Positions 60,692 through 64,000 of a stretch of 64,000 bases of DNA are shown piece by piece; position 1 is the stretch's first letter; each line of letters begins with the position of its first letter. The notes below the pieces were generated by a model, which saw nothing but the letters and a program-made list of their open reading frames with translations, made no database searches and had not been told where the DNA came from. Source of the DNA: Mycolicibacterium sp. CR10 (GTDB lineage Bacteria; Actinomycetota; Actinomycetes; Mycobacteriales; Mycobacteriaceae); NCBI RefSeq assembly GCF_005222675.1, contig NZ_STGE01000068.1, forward strand, positions 62,001 to 126,000, read 5' to 3'. The position numbers and the translations under genes are program-made.

Positions 60692-61643
60692 CGTGTACCT
60701 CCGAAGAATGAACTAGTAATCGAAATGTGGCCGTATTGGGACCGCCCGGCTACACAGAGCATGCACCAAGTAGGACCTGCTCGCAGCAAATATTTGAGAT
60801 GACACATGACGTGCAGTTATAGCAAACATGTAGTCAGTATTAGAAAGGTGTCGTGACGTCACTAAATGCGGCCAGTCAGTGACGGCGGCGAAAAAAACTT
60901 CTTTTGTTCCTGGATCCAGGGTGCTGCAATATCGACGCAGGTAGACGTCACATTTTGACGTCAAATGCCATCCTGAAGGTTCGCGAGCACGCTCAAGGGG
61001 CCGCAAAACTGACGCGACTGTAGGCGAAACCCTGCTGCGAAGTCGATGCGCGTGCGGTCGTGTTCTGTTAACCCGCACATCACAATTTCGATCACTGTAG
61101 ACATGCCTGTCGTTAATTTCGGTCCGGCCAACTGCCCTAGATTTTCGTGCAGCTTTTTACCTACTCCGAAGTAAGTTCGGCAAACGTAAAGCCGCTGAAA
61201 ATGGCTTTGTTCTGAATGTGTGGCGATTTCTCCAGGTAGACGGAGCAATGCTTGTCGTACCGCGCTTTGCCAGATCTTCACGCGGCGGTGTGTATGACAG
61301 CGATGTCATTCAGCTCGAATGTGTGGAGTGCCGCACGGTGCGGCTAACGTCCTGTCGGCCTCCGGCAAAGCTCACCGGCCTGTCCGCGCGGTGCAGCGAT
61401 GACGCCGCTACGGCGAGCCCGACGATACGGTCGAGGCGGTCGCTTTTCGCTGCGCGGGCAGAGCGCGATACCCGCTCCGTAATCCCGGCAGAATCCGGGG
61501 TTTCCAGCAGTTCCGGCGCTGTTTGCCTGCCATTTGCGGTCGCCGGGGTGCCAGCCGAATCCGGCAGTGCCGGACACATTCTGAGGCTGCGCCGGCCCCA
61601 TCATCGGGTGAATGTTCCCCTCGTTTCGGCTACGGTGATCTGC
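60692..61643. other. 952-base non-coding region with repeated TGACGT sites
   Basis: No convincing gene; the frames here have poor codon use, no clear ribosome site and no recognisable domain. The first 500 bases are AT-rich compared with the surroundings. They hold four TGACGT/GACGTCA-type words: TGACGT at 60807, GTGACGTCAC at 60853, GACGTCA at 60944 and TTTGACGTCAAA at 60954. The part near 61300 to 61640 returns to high GC and forms an open upstream extension of the monooxygenase frame, without features of a real N-terminus. Promoters for both flanking genes probably lie here. Confidence 0.5.
60853..60965. promoter_or_regulatory. Cluster of GACGTC palindromes, candidate regulator sites
   Basis: GTGACGTCAC (60853 to 60862) and TTTGACGTCAAA (60954 to 60965) are perfect palindromes around the same GACGTC core, with a further GACGTCA at 60944. 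They lie in the divergent region between the PE-PPE-domain gene and the second monooxygenase. GACGTC is not rare in GC-rich DNA, but perfect flanks and clustering make a binding site possible. Confidence 0.35.
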
Positions 61644-63128
61644 ATGACTGCCCAGCAACCCCTCGATGCTGTCATCGTGGGCGCCGGTTTCGGCGGAATC
61701 GGTTCGGCGATCCAGCTCAAGAAACTCGGGTACGACAACATCGCCATCCTCGATCGTGAAGGCGATCTGGGAGGGGTCTGGCACGTCAACCGATACCCCG
61801 GGCTCGCGGTCGACCTGCCCTCGCCCACCTACTCGTACTGGTTCGAGCCCAACCCACGCTGGTCCCGGATGTACGCGCCGGGTGTGGAGATCAAGCAGTA
61901 CGCACAGCACGTCGCGGACAAGTACGACGTCCGCCGGTACATGCGGTTCAACACCAAGGTCGAGAGCGCCCGCTGGGATGAGGACGACAAGGTCTGGCAG
62001 GTGGCCATCGCCAACGGCGAGACCGTCAGCGCGCGGTTCCTGATCACCGCGACGGGCTTCCTGTCGCAGGCGTGTGTGCCCGACATCCCCGGCATCTCGG
62101 ATTTCGCCGGGAAGATCGTCCACACCACCGACTGGGACGACAGCTACGACTTCGAGGGACGCCGGGTCGGTGTCATCGGCACCGGAGCCACCGCGGTGCA
62201 GCTGATTCCGGAGTTGGCCAAGAAGGCCGCGGCACTGACGGTGTACCAGCGCACGCCCATCCATGTTGTGCCCAAGCAGGACTTCCCGATCCCGAAGGCC
62301 CTTCAGCAGCTGTTCGCCCGTGCGCCCTTCACCCAGCGCATTTTCCGCTGGTTCACCGATATGCAGTGCTCACTGGTGTTTCTGCCCGCCGTGAAGTACC
62401 GGATGCTCAAGCCGCTGGCGAACTCGACGGCGAAAATCTCGAGTTTCCAGCGGTTCACGGCCATCCGTGACAAGGAACTGCGCCGGAAGCTGGCCCCCGA
62501 CTACGACTTCGGGTGCAAACGGCCCACCTACTCCAACGAGTACTACCAGACGTTCACGAAGCCGAACGTGCACCTGCAGACCGCCGGCATCGACCGGATC
62601 GAGCCGACGGGCATCGTCACTGCCGACGGCGCCACCTCGGATATCGACACCCTCGTGCTGGCGACCGGATTCGACATCTGGGAGTCCAACTTCCCGGCGA
62701 TCGAGATCGTTGGCCGTGAGGGCCGCAATCTCGGTAAGTGGTGGCGCAGCAACGGGTTCCAGGCGTACCAGGGAATGACGGTTCCCCAGTTTCCGAACTA
62801 TGTGGGCGTGGCGGCCGGTCCGTACGCGAACAGCGGGCTGTCCTTCTTCAACATGATCGAGTACCAGACTCGACACATGGATCGCCTGTTCGGAGAACTG
62901 CAGCGGCGCAACGCAACCTCATTCGAGGTCACCGAGGAGGCCACCGCGCAGTTCAGCGAGCGCATGGAAGGGCTGCAGCGCAACACGCTGCTGCACCTCG
63001 GCAACTGCGCCGGCTCCCGGTCGTACTACTTCGGCCCCAACGGGGAGACGGTGCTGCGGCCCACCACCACACGGACGGTACTCGCTGAGCAGGCGACCTT
63101 CGAGTTGACCGACTATGCGTTTTCCTGA
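61644..63128 (+). CDS. Flavin-containing Baeyer-Villiger-type monooxygenase (copy 2)
   Basis: 494 residues from ATG at 61644 (MTAQQPLDAVIVGAGFGG), the same length as copy 1 at 54028. The frame is open further upstream to 61218, but the FAD motif position and the paralogue support this start. FAD motif GAGFGG, fingerprint FAGKIVHTTDWDD and NADPH motif GTGATA are visible. Long segments such as HVNRYPGL, SYWFEPNP and YDFGCKRPT are shared with copy 1. The substrate is unknown. The P450 that follows (163 bases later) is a paralogue of the P450 after copy 1. Confidence 0.9.
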   Translation: MTAQQPLDAVIVGAGFGGIGSAIQLKKLGYDNIAILDREGDLGGVWHVNRYPGLAVDLPSPTYSYWFEPNPRWSRMYAPGVEIKQYAQHVADKYDVRRYMRFNTKVESARWDEDDKVWQVAIANGETVSARFLITATGFLSQACVPDIPGISDFAGKIVHTTDWDDSYDFEGRRVGVIGTGATAVQLIPELAKKAAALTVYQRTPIHVVPKQDFPIPKALQQLFARAPFTQRIFRWFTDMQCSLVFLPAVKYRMLKPLANSTAKISSFQRFTAIRDKELRRKLAPDYDFGCKRPTYSNEYYQTFTKPNVHLQTAGIDRIEPTGIVTADGATSDIDTLVLATGFDIWESNFPAIEIVGREGRNLGKWWRSNGFQAYQGMTVPQFPNYVGVAAGPYANSGLSFFNMIEYQTRHMDRLFGELQRRNATSFEVTEEATAQFSERMEGLQRNTLLHLGNCAGSRSYYFGPNGETVLRPTTTRTVLAEQATFELTDYAFS

Positions 63129-63291
63129 TCAGCCGAGGCCGTGACGAACCAAGTCATCTCTGGAAGGCGCGTCTGACGGTGCCAGAGCCGACCGAGCGCA
63201 AACCCGAACCCGTTTTGGTTGCTACCATACGGACTTCATGACACGTGTTGATTCTTGTGCATCACTGACTACCGGAACGGAGGGATGAGTC

Positions 63292-64000
63292 ATGGCGGAG
63301 GCAACGACCGATCCCGTGCGACTCCCACCCGGACCTCGGTTACCGAAGCTTGCGCAGGGTCTGGTCATGTTGACCGCCCGGCAACAGGCCGTCACGGCAC
63401 TGAGCAGGCGCTACGGTAGCGAGTTCACGGTAAACGTGCCGGTTCTGGGGCGCACGGTCGTCATCAGCGATCCCGCCTTGATCAAGGACGTCTTCGCCAC
63501 GCACCGCGATTTGATCGTGCGGCCGGGACACAATCTGGGTGAGACCATCGGCCCCGGGTCGACCTTCAGCCTCGAAGGCGAAGAGCACCTCGAGCGCCAT
63601 CGCCTGCTCGTCCCGCCGTTTCATGGCAAACGTGTGCGCAGCTACGAGCCCATTATCGAAGAAGAGGTGATGAACGAGATCGCCACCTGGCCCGAGGGCC
63701 AGGAGTTCGAAACGCTCGAGCCGATGATGCGCATCACCCTCAACGCCATTCTGCGCACGGTGTTCGGCGCCGAGGGGGCCGCGCTCACCCAGTTGCGTGA
63801 TCTCGTCCCGCGCGCGGTCGCGCTCGGCTCCCGTTTCGTCCTGCTGCCCTCAGCTGCGCGCCGCGACCTCGGACCGTGGAGCCCGGGCGGGCGGTTCAAG
63901 CAGATCCGCGAGCAGCTCGACGGGGTGATCGACTCCCTGATCGCCGAGGCGCGTGCCGACGCCCACATCGAAGACCGCGCGGACGTCCTGTCGTTGCTCG
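63292..64000 (+). CDS. Cytochrome P450, CYP138-like (copy 2), 3' end outside window
   Basis: About 236 N-terminal residues are in the window; the frame is open at base 64000. The N-terminus VRLPPGPRLPKLAQGL, the LLVPPFHGKRVRSYE segment, TWPEGQEFETLEPMMRI and RRDLGPWSPGGRF closely follow copy 1 at 55547. The I-helix and haem loop are outside the window, so activity cannot be judged. ATG at 63292 is preceded by ggagggatgagtc. Together with the preceding gene it forms the second monooxygenase-P450 pair. Confidence 0.88.
   Translation, partial: MAEATTDPVRLPPGPRLPKLAQGLVMLTARQQAVTALSRRYGSEFTVNVPVLGRTVVISDPALIKDVFATHRDLIVRPGHNLGETIGPGSTFSLEGEEHLERHRLLVPPFHGKRVRSYEPIIEEEVMNEIATWPEGQEFETLEPMMRITLNAILRTVFGAEGAALTQLRDLVPRAVALGSRFVLLPSAARRDLGPWSPGGRFKQIREQLDGVIDSLIAEARADAHIEDRADVLSLL

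Noticed and set aside
60713..61281. Short reading frames in the region before the second monooxygenase
   Set aside because: Poor codon use for this genome, no ribosome site, no homology-like features; treated as non-coding.
61218..61643. N-terminal extension of the second monooxygenase
   Set aside because: The frame is open, but the FAD motif should lie near the N-terminus, the paralogue starts at the matching place, and the extension shows no domain or ribosome site.

Overview
The window looks like a chromosomal segment of a mycobacterium. It has high GC content. It also carries the conserved mycobacterial block secA2 - pgsA2 - Rv1823/Rv1824/Rv1825-like genes - gcvH - garA - two MerR regulators - a bifunctional nuclease - glycine riboswitch - gcvB, in the order I recall from M. 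tuberculosis (bases 1 to 9977). No species marker such as rRNA is present. I cannot tell a fast grower from a slow grower by sequence alone, but the general style suggests an environmental species. All comparisons with named M. tuberculosis proteins are from memory and were not computed here.

Bases 9997 to 44508 hold a lipid polyketide locus, all on the + strand. It is built like the phthiocerol dimycocerosate (PDIM) locus: a TesA-type thioesterase, fatty acyl-AMP ligases (FadD26 type), five modular type I polyketide synthases (PpsA to PpsE type), the DrrA/DrrB/DrrC ABC exporter and a PapA5-type acyltransferase. The tailoring pair, an Rv2951c-type F420-dependent ketoreductase and an Rv2952-type methyltransferase, sits at 51464 to 53888. 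The assembly line is not the canonical one. There are two FAAL plus ACP-KS-AT starter systems (11289-18616 and 18694-25205). The second and third synthases and the KS of the fourth are chimeras of PpsA, PpsB, PpsC and PpsD-type parts, and no enoylreductase domain is present. The docking ends suggest a branched line: PKS1 and PKS3 share one type of C-terminal tail and may both deliver to PKS4, while PKS2 delivers to PKS3. This would give two products of different length and hydroxylation from one locus.

Bases 44513 to 64000 form a flanking region of smaller genes: two LCMT-type methyltransferases, a flavodoxin-like / DUF2505 / nitroreductase operon, a cutinase, three secreted PE-PPE-domain hydrolases with acidic or Pro-rich tails, an alpha/beta hydrolase, the ketoreductase and methyltransferase mentioned above, and two copies of a Baeyer-Villiger monooxygenase plus CYP138-like P450 pair. 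The second P450 runs off the window end. No tRNA, rRNA, insertion sequence or CRISPR array was seen. Mas, MmpL7, LppX and a trans-acting enoylreductase, which PDIM synthesis and export need in M. tuberculosis, are not in the window.

Proposed working of the locus: the FAALs activate fatty acids as acyl-AMP and load them on the N-terminal ACPs of PKS1 and PKS2. The synthases extend them, PKS5 ends the chain, TesA helps release or edit it, the F420 enzyme reduces the terminal ketone, the methyltransferase caps the new hydroxyl, PapA5 esterifies the hydroxyls, and DrrABC exports the lipid.
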